11,131 nucleotides of DNA from Geobacteraceae bacterium (GTDB taxonomy: Bacteria; Desulfobacterota; Desulfuromonadia; Desulfuromonadales; Desulfuromonadaceae): positions 1 through 11,131 of the forward strand of contig JAIVHC010000164.1 in NCBI GenBank assembly GCA_020201305.1. The letters are read 5' to 3'. Under the pieces are notes generated by a model that did not search any database, was not told the origin of the DNA, and saw only the letters and a program-made list of their open reading frames with translations. Numbering within the stretch: the first letter of the stretch is position 1; each line of letters starts with the position of its first letter. A program made the translations under genes and the position numbers. Shown here piece after piece: positions 1-5,867 of the stretch.

Positions 1-451
1 GACCCCGTCCGTCATCCTTGATGCGCTTGAGTTTGGAGATGATCTCACTAACGCTGGCCTCCTCTTCAACCTGTTCAGTTATGAACCACTGCAGAAATAT
101 CTGCGCGGCATGGTTTTTCTCCACCTGGGCCTGCTCCATGAGATCGTTGATGCGCCGGGTGACTTTCTGCTCGTGCTCAAGGGCTTTTTCAAACACCTGC
201 AGGGGGGAGGAGTATTCGTTGTTCGGGGTGTCCATACCGAGTATTTCTACTCGTCCCCCGGCATCGCACACAAACTGGAACATTTTTTCAGCATGTGACA
301 ATTCCTCCTGATACTGAATGTTCATCCAGCTTGCCATCCCGGACAGATCCTCGCTTTCAAGGTATGCCTGCATGGCTTTGTAGATGAAAGCAGAGTAGTT
401 CTCGTAGGAAATCTGTTCGTTAAGGGCCTGATTCAACGTTTGACTTAACAT
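1..451 (-). CDS. ftnA: Bacterial non-heme ferritin, 3' end cut by window edge
   Basis: Iron-storage protein that oxidises Fe(II) and stores it as ferric mineral inside a 24-subunit cytoplasmic shell. The first 150 residues are visible and start MLSQTLNQALNEQISYENYS. In the E. coli FtnA numbering, which aligns without gaps over the relevant stretches, the ferroxidase ligands are all present: E17, E50, H53, E94, Q127 and E130, with the family motifs QEELSHAEKM and FLQWFITEQVEEE. The usual length is about 165-175 residues, so only a short C-terminal tail lies outside the window. The start is the ATG at 451, with AAGGAG about 8 nt upstream. The gene has no tyrosine-rich heme-binding features of bacterioferritin. 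The 150-bp palindromic repeat lies about 30 bp upstream and probably falls in the transcribed leader. The family call is firm; the exact symbol is by similarity. Confidence 0.95.
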   Translation of the reverse strand, partial: MLSQTLNQALNEQISYENYSAFIYKAMQAYLESEDLSGMASWMNIQYQEELSHAEKMFQFVCDAGGRVEILGMDTPNNEYSSPLQVFEKALEHEQKVTRRINDLMEQAQVEKNHAAQIFLQWFITEQVEEEASVSEIISKLKRIKDDGRG

Positions 452-483
452 GGTGTTACTCCTTATGGTTTGAGGTCATCATT

Positions 484-633
484 GATGGCGTCGCAAAAAG
501 TCCGCCTTACGGCGTTACGGCGTTTTTTCAGGACCTCGACATACCTGATGTATGCCTTCGCCCCTGAAAAACCACCAGGCCTTGTAGGGCGAAATTTTTG
601 CTTAGCCAACTTATGATTTTTTGCGAAAGCATC
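484..633. repeat. 150-bp near-palindromic intergenic repeat (MITE/REP-like)
   Basis: The ends are imperfect inverted repeats: GATGGCGTCGCAAAAAGTC at the left and, read on the other strand from the right end, GATGCTTTCGCAAAAAATC. Inside are further nested arms: GCAAAAAGTCCGCC (494-507) facing a complement of GCAAAAATTTCGCC near 588-601, TTTTTCAGG (524-532) against CCTGAAAAA (563-571), and CATAC (540-544) against GTATG (550-554) at the tip. An 8-bp tandem duplication, TTACGGCG twice at 507-522, disturbs one arm. The whole element could fold into a single long hairpin in DNA or RNA. It resembles small non-autonomous mobile repeats that are scattered in multiple copies, but a second copy is not visible in this window and no clear target duplication is seen. 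Confidence 0.6.
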
Positions 634-637
634 ATAC

Positions 638-667
638 TTGACTATTGTACTCATATTTGCACATAAC
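638..667 (+). promoter_or_regulatory. Candidate sigma-70 promoter for the LysE-family gene
   Basis: TTGACT (638-643) and CATAAC (662-667) are 18 bp apart, giving a start near 674, about 80 nt before the LysE-family ATG. It overlaps the opposing ferritin promoter candidate. The -35 is good and the -10 is moderate. Confidence 0.3.
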
Positions 668-671
668 TCAA
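644..671 (-). promoter_or_regulatory. Candidate sigma-70 promoter for ferritin
   Basis: On the minus strand TTGAGT (666-671) and TACAAT (644-649) are separated by 16 bp. The -10 matches consensus in five of six positions. Transcription would begin near 637, right at the edge of the palindromic repeat, so the repeat would form a hairpin leader on the ferritin message. Called from hexamer matching only. Confidence 0.35.
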
Positions 672-684
672 GGGGCATTCTTTT

Positions 685-714
685 TTCGGCCATTAGAGTT
701 GTATCCGGGCCGAA
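685..714 (+). other. Inverted repeat in the LysE-family leader
   Basis: TTCGGCC (685-691) and GGCCGAA (708-714) form a perfect 7-bp dyad with a 16-nt loop between the candidate promoter and the start codon. No T-tract follows, so it is not an ordinary terminator. It could be a leader hairpin or an operator half-site pair. Confidence 0.35.
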
Positions 715-753
715 GCGAGAGTGAACCTTATCTGTTGTATAGGGAGGCGTATC

Positions 754-1380
754 ATGCCTGCACTTGATATACTGGCGCAATTTTTTCTTGCATCTATCGC
801 CCTCGGGCTCGCACCGGGACCGGATAACATCTATGTCCTTACTCAGTCTGCGGTGCAGGGGAGAAGTGCCGGAGTGGTTGTTACCCTGGGGTTGTGTACC
901 GGGTTAGTGCTGCATACCTTCCTGGTGGCGTTGGGGGTTGCTGCCCTTATCGCCACGTCCGCACCACTGTTTATGCTTCTGAAACTGGGCGGGGCAGGAT
1001 ACCTGCTCTATCTTGCATATCAGGCGTTCAGGGCGGATGGGGCAGCCATGGGGACATCTGGCCGGGATGATGTTGCGTATGGATATTTGTACAGGCGCGG
1101 GGTGTTGATGAATATCAGCAATCCTAAGGTTTCGGTATTCTTTCTCGCGTTTCTGCCCCAGTTTGTTCAGGCGGATGGTGCTGCTGCGGCGCAGCAGATG
1201 TTGGTACTGGGGGGCGTGTTTATCCTCGCGACGCTGTTGGTGTTTAACAGCATCGCACTGGCTTCAGCATACCTGGCGGCGGGGCTACGTAGTTCGCGCA
1301 CAGCCCAGGTGGTGCTGTATCGCATCACCGGGGCTGTGCTTGCACTGCTTGCATTGCGGTTGTTGCTGTATCAGATCTGA
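754..1380 (+). CDS. LysE/RhtB-family amino acid exporter
   Basis: Inner-membrane exporter of the LysE/RhtB family, whose members expel amino acids such as lysine, homoserine or threonine. The 208-residue length is typical. Family marks are GLAPGPDNIYV at residues 18-28 at the start of the first membrane region, the small-residue helix around 36-60, and NPKVSVFFLAFLPQF at 123-137. About six hydrophobic segments can be seen. A GTG at 721 would add 11 residues, but AGGGAGG at 741-747 lies 6 nt before the ATG at 754, which decides the start. The gene stands alone on this strand; it is convergent with the Usp gene and overlaps its end by 10 bp. The substrate cannot be read from the sequence. Confidence 0.93.
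   Translation: MPALDILAQFFLASIALGLAPGPDNIYVLTQSAVQGRSAGVVVTLGLCTGLVLHTFLVALGVAALIATSAPLFMLLKLGGAGYLLYLAYQAFRADGAAMGTSGRDDVAYGYLYRRGVLMNISNPKVSVFFLAFLPQFVQADGAAAAQQMLVLGGVFILATLLVFNSIALASAYLAAGLRSSRTAQVVLYRITGAVLALLALRLLLYQI
1371..1380. other. Palindrome holding both convergent stop codons
   Basis: TCAGATCTGA is a perfect 10-bp palindrome. Read on the plus strand it ends the LysE-family gene, and read on the minus strand it ends the Usp gene; both proteins therefore finish with Gln-Ile-stop. This is also where the Usp coding sequence is cut short. Confidence 0.85.
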
Positions 1381-1700
1381 TCCGTCTCTTTCCTTGCTAC
1401 CTCATTGATCACCTTGAAGGGTATTCCCACCTCAAGTCTGCTTTTGTAGCTCCCCTCTTTGAAATAGCGCGGGCAGAACTTCTTCATATTATCAAACGCT
1501 AGGTGCTCCACGCTGCGTTCGATTTCCGTATAGTCATCGCTGTGCACCCGCAACCGGTTTGAATCCGCAAGTTCACTGATTACATGCAGGATCAGAACTT
1601 CGGCATCGTTCATGTCGGCAAAGGCACGCGCACATTCTGCCGCTACAGCAGAACCTTCGGAAAAATCGGTAGCGTATAGAATTTTACTTATCTCAGGCAT
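1371..1700 (-). CDS. C-terminally truncated universal stress protein (UspA family)
   Basis: Small cytoplasmic Usp-fold protein of 109 residues. It opens MPEISKILYATDFSEGSA, the classic first strand and nucleotide-site loop, and continues with AFADMNDAEVLILHVI and GIPFKVINEVARKE, typical of the central strands. Full-length family members run to about 140-150 residues and end with a strand plus the G-2x-G-9x-G-S/T ATP-binding motif; here the reading frame stops at KETDQI, just where that strand should begin. The protein is therefore either degraded or a non-ATP-binding form. The start at 1700 is chosen over an ATG at 1712 because GGAGG sits 5 nt upstream of it. It lies 48 bp downstream of the TRAP permease and is probably co-transcribed; Usp proteins are known partners of TRAP systems, for example TeaD with TeaABC in Halomonas. 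Confidence 0.8.
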   Translation of the reverse strand: MPEISKILYATDFSEGSAVAAECARAFADMNDAEVLILHVISELADSNRLRVHSDDYTEIERSVEHLAFDNMKKFCPRYFKEGSYKSRLEVGIPFKVINEVARKETDQI

Positions 1701-1748
1701 GGCAGCCTCCATTGTGGGATTCCATCAATTCATATACCCCGTGGTATT

Positions 1749-4181
1749 TCAGACCTCTTGTGTAATCATCTTTTCTTCGCGCTTGTTCTTGCTCTTCTGC
1801 ATGAACCACACCAGGGCGACTATAGCCGTACCCGTTGCATCAGTTATGGGCGTGGGCCAGTAGAGCAGGATGGTTGCCGGAACCAGGAGTATCCATTCTA
1901 CCACACTGGTGCGTCGAATCCAGTACCCCATCATCAGACTGGAGAAGGCGATAGTGCCCAGGAATGCGGAGAAGAATGAAGCAAATATCTTGTACGGGGT
2001 TGCGGCTTTTTCCGTGCGTACCAGCGTCTGGCCCGAATCAATCATGCCGCCCGGGTTTGCCATAATTCTGCTTGCGGTGGCATCACTTTTGGCTTTTACC
2101 TCCAGGGTCTCCCCTCCGGCATTGATCAGGGCTACAACATCGCCTTTAGCAATCTCCTGATCAGGTTTGACCTTCATGGCAATAACGCTGCCAAAAGGCC
2201 CGTCAAACTTGGGCGCGTTGATGTCAACCACCTTGCCCTGGAACAGGATTCCCGGAGTAAAGGCGAACAGGATCGGCATAACGTACAGCATCTTAGCAAA
2301 TTTGAACGCGGTCCAGCCGGTCTTCCACGGGTCGGACCCTGCCACTGCGGCACCCGCATATGCAGCTACACACACCGGTGGGGTGATATTGGAATCCTGA
2401 CTGAGCCAGTACACAATCTGGTGCGCCGCAATGGCTGCTATGCCGAAGGTGCCGAGGGCCGGAACCGCGAGTACGGCCACGATCAGGTATGAGGCGGTAA
2501 CCGGCACCCCCATCCCCAGCACCAGCGAGGCGAGGGCGATGAGGAGGATTGCCAGAAGGAGGTTGTTGCCTGCAAGCGCGATAATGAGATCGGAGAATTT
2601 AAGCCCCATGCCGGTAAGGGAGATAACCCCTACAATAACCCCGATGACCCCGACAGTTGCACCGATAATGAGGGTGTTGCGCGCGCCGGTCTGGATCGCT
2701 TCCCAGATCTCTATGGGCCCCATGCGCGTCTCTTTTTTGACCCAGCTCACCGCAATGCAGGAAAACGTGGCCCAGAACGCAGCGTAACCCGGTGAACGTC
2801 CCATGAGCATGAGTACTGTGATGATGATCAGAGGCAGAGCAAAGTACCAGTCACTCTTGAGTACAGTTCTCCAGTGCGGGAACTCCTCATCCTGAATCCC
2901 GACAATGTTGAGCTTTTTAGCCTCAAAGTGGATCATGCAGAATACGGAGAAGAAATACAGCAGCGCCGGGCCGATGGAGATCATCATGATGTAGGAGTAG
3001 GGCAGGCCGGTAAGCTCTGCCATCAGAAAGCCACCCGCACCCATGATAGGGGGAAGAAACATCCCGCCGATAGATGCGGCAGGCTCAATGGCGCCGGCAA
3101 CATGGGGGCGAAAGCCGGCGCGCTTCATAAGGGGAATAGTAAAGGCACCGGTGGAAACCGTGTTGGCGATAGCACTACCGGAAACTGAGCCAAACAGTGC
3201 GGATGCGATAACTGCAACCTTTGCCGGACCACCAGTAGTGCGTCCTGCCAGAGCCAGAGGAAGATCAATAAAAAAGCGTCCCGCGCCGGATTTGTGCAGA
3301 AACGCTCCGAAAAAGATAAACAGAATAACGTAGGTGGCCAATACATTGGCCATAACCCCGAACACCCCGTTGGTGGTGAGAAACAGGGCGTTGCAGATAC
3401 GCTCAAAGTCGAAGCCCCGATGCGCCAGAAGCTCTGGCATGTAGGGGCCGAAATACGCAAATGCCACCATCAGCAGACCGATGATAGTCATGGACCAGCC
3501 CAGCACTCGGCGGCACACTTCAAACGAGATCAGAACCCCGGTAATACTGATGAGGCCATCCAGATCTGTCTCTGCTCCTGCACGCCAGTTTAACGCTTCG
3601 AACTGACTCAGCCAGTAATATACAACTCCAGCTGCAATAATTGCAAAAAGCACGTCTGACGTGGTGGGAAGATTGTCCCAGCGGCGCGCACATAAGTTTT
3701 CCAGATATTGAAGCACCACTCCCAGAGCGAATACCACCAACAAAAACATCCATGCCGAGCCGAGGGCTGCCAATCCGGCACCCAGCCCTTCGTGGAATTG
3801 TCCGGTTATCGCCATGAGTTTTTCATGGAAGGCGATATGGTCTTTGAATACCAGGAAAATGGATGCGCCGCTGGTTAGAATGAAGGCGAGAAGCAGATTC
3901 ATCCCCATCCGGACCCAGGGTTTACCCGCAGGGTAGAGGAGAAACACCAGAATATAGGTGATGAATACATATATCCCCAGGTGATACTGGGTTCCTACAG
4001 AACTTATCCCCGCTGCGTAGAAATAAAACAGTACCAGCGCTGCACCCAGCAGAGCGACGATCCAGTGCCATAACCCGGTAGGTTGGCGAAACGACTTGGA
4101 GTCTTTTTCGACAATTTTTTTGAGTTTTTTCTGTTCTTCCGGGCTTAGGTCCTCAAAGTTTTTTTTCGTTTCGTCGGACAT
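1749..4181 (-). CDS. TRAP transporter fused permease (DctQM, TAXI type) with C-terminal extension
   Basis: Inner-membrane permease of a TAXI-type TRAP system, importing a substrate handed over by the periplasmic receptor encoded upstream, driven by an ion gradient. The 810 residues hold, in order: a charged cytoplasmic N-terminus (1-35), a small-subunit-like membrane region (about 37-260), and a DctM-like domain (about 270-650) with ALFGSVSGSAIANTV at 328-342, STGAFTIPLMKRAGF at 343-357 and AASIGGMFLPPIMGAGGF at 368-385. The last 160 residues are an extension: a soluble segment (659-724) that reads like a biotinyl/lipoyl-type fold, then two or three membrane helices and a charged tail. This extension probably corresponds to the DUF3394-type tail of some fused TRAP permeases. 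The start at 4181 has GGAG 7 nt upstream. It sits 107 bp after the receptor gene, with a strong hairpin between. Confidence 0.95.
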   Translation of the reverse strand: MSDETKKNFEDLSPEEQKKLKKIVEKDSKSFRQPTGLWHWIVALLGAALVLFYFYAAGISSVGTQYHLGIYVFITYILVFLLYPAGKPWVRMGMNLLLAFILTSGASIFLVFKDHIAFHEKLMAITGQFHEGLGAGLAALGSAWMFLLVVFALGVVLQYLENLCARRWDNLPTTSDVLFAIIAAGVVYYWLSQFEALNWRAGAETDLDGLISITGVLISFEVCRRVLGWSMTIIGLLMVAFAYFGPYMPELLAHRGFDFERICNALFLTTNGVFGVMANVLATYVILFIFFGAFLHKSGAGRFFIDLPLALAGRTTGGPAKVAVIASALFGSVSGSAIANTVSTGAFTIPLMKRAGFRPHVAGAIEPAASIGGMFLPPIMGAGGFLMAELTGLPYSYIMMISIGPALLYFFSVFCMIHFEAKKLNIVGIQDEEFPHWRTVLKSDWYFALPLIIITVLMLMGRSPGYAAFWATFSCIAVSWVKKETRMGPIEIWEAIQTGARNTLIIGATVGVIGVIVGVISLTGMGLKFSDLIIALAGNNLLLAILLIALASLVLGMGVPVTASYLIVAVLAVPALGTFGIAAIAAHQIVYWLSQDSNITPPVCVAAYAGAAVAGSDPWKTGWTAFKFAKMLYVMPILFAFTPGILFQGKVVDINAPKFDGPFGSVIAMKVKPDQEIAKGDVVALINAGGETLEVKAKSDATASRIMANPGGMIDSGQTLVRTEKAATPYKIFASFFSAFLGTIAFSSLMMGYWIRRTSVVEWILLVPATILLYWPTPITDATGTAIVALVWFMQKSKNKREEKMITQEV
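2010..2207 (-). other. Lipoyl/biotinyl-like segment inside the TRAP permease
   Basis: Residues 659-724 of the permease follow the two-half pattern of barrel-sandwich hybrid domains: GSVIAMKVKPDQEIAKGDVV in the first half and ASRIMANPGGMIDSGQTLV in the second, like the repeated 'v-v-G-d-v-k-G-d' phrasing in biotin carriers and HlyD-type proteins. At the hairpin turn, where carriers have AMKM, this protein has NAGGE, so no lysine is available for biotin or lipoate. The segment lies between the last DctM helix and a further membrane pair. Homology is inferred by eye. Confidence 0.55.
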
Positions 4182-4225
4182 GGCTCGCTCCGTATCAGCA
4201 GTAACGCGGGGATGTTGTTTTCATT

Positions 4226-4266
4226 AAAAAGGGAACGGGCGCCTGTAACGGCCCCGTTCCCTTTTT
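4226..4266 (-). terminator. Strong intercistronic hairpin between receptor and permease
   Basis: A perfect 14-bp stem, AAAAAGGGAACGGG (4226-4239) with its complement at 4253-4266, encloses a 13-nt loop. Read in the direction of the TRAP genes, the stem is GC-rich at the top and ends in five Ts, as in an intrinsic terminator. It sits 22 bp after the receptor stop and 44 bp before the permease start. The likely effect is partial termination or 3'-end protection, giving more receptor than permease. The A/T symmetry allows it to act on either strand. Confidence 0.65.
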
Positions 4267-4288
4267 AGTCAGGATGTGAGTTGTATTT

Positions 4289-5278
4289 TTACTTCTGCTC
4301 AGGGGTTAGAGTCAAACCTTTTTCTGTCCAGAATTTCTGTGCCCCGGGATGAACCGGCGTAGCGATACCGAACAAGCCGTCTTCTATGCTCATGGCCTTT
4401 GCAGCGCGGTTGGCGCTAAGCATGAAGCTCAGCCCCTGGGGTGAGTAGATATTCTCCAACGCGGTGTAGACGTACTCATCCTTTACGTGCTTGCCAGCAG
4501 CCCAGATAGCTGAATCCTGGATGGTCTTCACATCATAATCAACTCCCTGGTAGGTACCCTTGGGGATAACGACCTTGGTGTAGTAGGGATTGTCCTGGAA
4601 GAAATCCGTAGCTTCACCTGCTTCAACCAGACTCAGGATTTTGATGTCGTTGCTCGCGGCAGCCTGAATGATGGAAGAGTTGGGATAACCGGCAAAAACC
4701 CACAGGGCGTCAATGAGCCTATCGCCCAGCGCTGAAGCGCCCTGACTGTAGCCGATAAATTCGGTATCGATCTTGTCCCAGAGCCCGACACCACTGAAGA
4801 AACGCTGTGCGGATGCGGCTGCACCGGAACCGGCAGGCCCCACGGCAACGCGCTTCCCTTCGAGGTCGCTTACTTTATTGATGCCACTGGAATCCAGTAC
4901 CACCAGATGCGCGGGTGCGCCGTACAGGTAGCTCATGGCAAGCACGTTGGTGTACTGGGTGGTATCGTTGGTGAGGCGTCCGTTACGCGCCAGATACATG
5001 TCGCCGGAATACACAATGCCGAAATCGGCATCCCCTGAATTAACGCGGCGCACGTTCTCTACCGAGCCTGCAGAGGCCATGTTGGATACTTCGAGGTTGG
5101 GCTCAACCTTGGAGAGCATTGAAGAGATTGCGTTGGAAAAATACTGGAAGGTGCCTCCGTCGGGACCGCCGGAAAACGCCAGACGTGTTTTTGCTGCTTC
5201 GGCAACAGAACCACCCAGTATCATGGATGTGGCAAACAGTCCCGCCACCAGGGCGGAAAATAATCTTCTCTTGTTCAT
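4289..5278 (-). CDS. TAXI-family TRAP solute-binding receptor, periplasmic
   Basis: Periplasmic substrate receptor of the TAXI type that delivers its ligand to the fused permease encoded next. The 329-residue precursor has a Sec signal peptide, MNKRRLFSALVAGLFATSM onward, with a likely cleavage after AEA at residues 26-28. The mature N-terminus carries LAFSGGPDGGTFQYFSNAI, the usual first ligand loop of TAXI proteins, followed by GKRVAVGPAGSGAAASAQ, the second-lobe signature. The length is normal. A longer frame to 5368 exists, but AAGGAGGAG lies 7 nt before the ATG at 5278 and the signal peptide begins there. The promoter candidate at 5394-5422 and two leader hairpins precede it. Known TAXI ligands include glutamate and other dicarboxylates, but the ligand here cannot be read from sequence. 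Confidence 0.95.
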   Translation of the reverse strand: MNKRRLFSALVAGLFATSMILGGSVAEAAKTRLAFSGGPDGGTFQYFSNAISSMLSKVEPNLEVSNMASAGSVENVRRVNSGDADFGIVYSGDMYLARNGRLTNDTTQYTNVLAMSYLYGAPAHLVVLDSSGINKVSDLEGKRVAVGPAGSGAAASAQRFFSGVGLWDKIDTEFIGYSQGASALGDRLIDALWVFAGYPNSSIIQAAASNDIKILSLVEAGEATDFFQDNPYYTKVVIPKGTYQGVDYDVKTIQDSAIWAAGKHVKDEYVYTALENIYSPQGLSFMLSANRAAKAMSIEDGLFGIATPVHPGAQKFWTEKGLTLTPEQK

Positions 5279-5323
5279 AATAAAACTCCTCCTTGTTTGG
5301 GCATAAAACGCTGTTACTTTAAC

Positions 5324-5370
5324 AACTGTGCCCGATACAGTTACCCGTTGCCCGTACAGAAGGGGCAACG
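5324..5370 (-). promoter_or_regulatory. Leader hairpins and 20-bp-spaced direct repeats before the TAXI gene
   Basis: Two inverted repeats lie side by side: AACTGT/ACAGTT (5324-5329 and 5337-5342) and CGTTGCCC/GGGCAACG (5346-5353 and 5363-5370). Overlaid on them are near-identical direct repeats, TGCCCGATACAG at 5329 and TGCCCGTACAG at 5349, exactly 20 bp apart, about two helical turns. This arrangement suits either a regulator binding twice on one DNA face or a folded RNA leader. It lies downstream of the predicted start of transcription. Confidence 0.45.
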
Positions 5371-5393
5371 AAAGCGAAAATCCACGCTAAACC

Positions 5394-5422
5394 TATATAT
5401 CAAATTGACTGAAACCATGCAA
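5394..5422 (-). promoter_or_regulatory. Candidate sigma-70 promoter of the TRAP operon
   Basis: On the minus strand TTGCAT (5417-5422) and TATATA (5394-5399) are separated by 17 bp. Predicted transcription begins near 5387, giving a leader of about 110 nt that carries both hairpins. Surrounding DNA is AT-rich. Confidence 0.5.
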
Positions 5423-5481
5423 ATACTTTGATTCTCTTTTTTATATATATAAATCAGGTGCTGTTCGCTCCGTGTGGTAAA

Positions 5482-5501
5482 TTGAGTTCATATGTGCTCA
5501 A
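5482..5501. other. Dyad in the divergent intergenic region
   Basis: TTGAG (5482-5486) and CTCAA (5497-5501) form a 20-bp dyad, with an internal CATATG. It lies upstream of the TRAP promoter candidate and could be an operator. The rest of 5423-5650 is AT-rich with only short hairpins such as GCTA/TAGC near 5620; no gene is seen in it. Confidence 0.25.
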
Positions 5502-5650
5502 CTTTTCTCTTTTCAGATAAAACGTTATTATATTACATGGGCTACATTTTTGAATCTGTTTAGGTTTGTGTTCCGGGTACAAGGCGCAAAATAGAAATTT
5601 TCTGTATATCCATGCTTGCTAAAAAGTAGCCTGTTTTCTAATATCTGAAG

Positions 5651-5679
5651 TTCACTTGTGTAAAAAATCATAGTACATA
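5651..5679 (+). promoter_or_regulatory. Weak promoter candidate for the structured element / AEC gene
   Basis: TTCACT (5651-5656) and TACATA (5674-5679) are 17 bp apart. The hexamers match consensus only partly (four and three of six), but transcription would start near 5686, just before the inverted-repeat element. An alternative is a sigma-54-like TGGAA-N8-TGC arrangement at 5693-5707. Confidence 0.2.
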
Positions 5680-5691
5680 TTCACCACAGAG

Positions 5692-5797
5692 GTGGAAGGA
5701 GCCATGCACCCCAGTTCCAGGGACGCATAAACTCGTCCTGAGGCTTGACTGGCTCTATCCGTGAGCCAGACACCCTTCCACTGGGGAACATGGCTCC
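5692..5797 (+). ncRNA. Candidate structured RNA, three-way junction, in the AEC leader
   Basis: The stretch can fold into a closed three-way junction. The basal stem is GGAGCCATG (5698-5706) with CATGGCTCC (5789-5797), continued after a 2x2 internal loop by CCCCAG (5709-5714) with CTGGGG (5781-5786). Two hairpins fill the junction: CAGGGACG with CGTCCTG (5718-5725, 5734-5740, one bulged G) and CTGGCTC with GAGCCAG (5749-5755, 5763-5769, 7-nt loop). A further perfect 8-bp pairing, GTGGAAGG (5692-5699) with CCTTCCAC (5774-5781), crosses the basal stem and would give a pseudoknot or an alternative state. It ends 70 nt before the AEC start codon. It does not match a riboswitch class I know. It could also be an independent small RNA or a palindromic DNA repeat. 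Confidence 0.45.
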
Positions 5798-5867
5798 ATC
5801 TCCTGCTGATATTTTTAATCGAGATGTTTAGTTACAAATCATATTTTCAACACCCAAAGGTGCTGCC

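Noticed and set aside
721..753. GTG start adding 11 residues to the LysE-family protein
   Set aside because: AGGGAGG is placed for the ATG at 754, and LysE-family proteins begin close to that methionine.
463..780. 105-codon open frame on the minus strand
   Set aside because: It is made mostly of the palindromic repeat, runs through both promoter candidates and into the start of the LysE-family gene, has no ribosome binding site and no family-like sequence.
2115..2123. Biotin or lipoate attachment site in the TRAP permease domain
   Set aside because: The turn reads AGG instead of AMK, with no lysine at the modified position.
2874..3188. Open frames on the plus strand opposite the TRAP permease
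   Set aside because: They are antisense shadows of a long, well-matched gene and have no recognisable features of their own.
5279..5368. 30-residue N-terminal extension of the TAXI receptor
   Set aside because: The signal peptide and the strong SD sequence both point to the ATG at 5278; the extension covers the leader hairpins.
5693..5707. Sigma-54-like TGG...TGC spacing in front of the AEC gene
   Set aside because: The spacing is right but the flanking consensus is poor, and the bases are better explained by the paired arms of the structured element.
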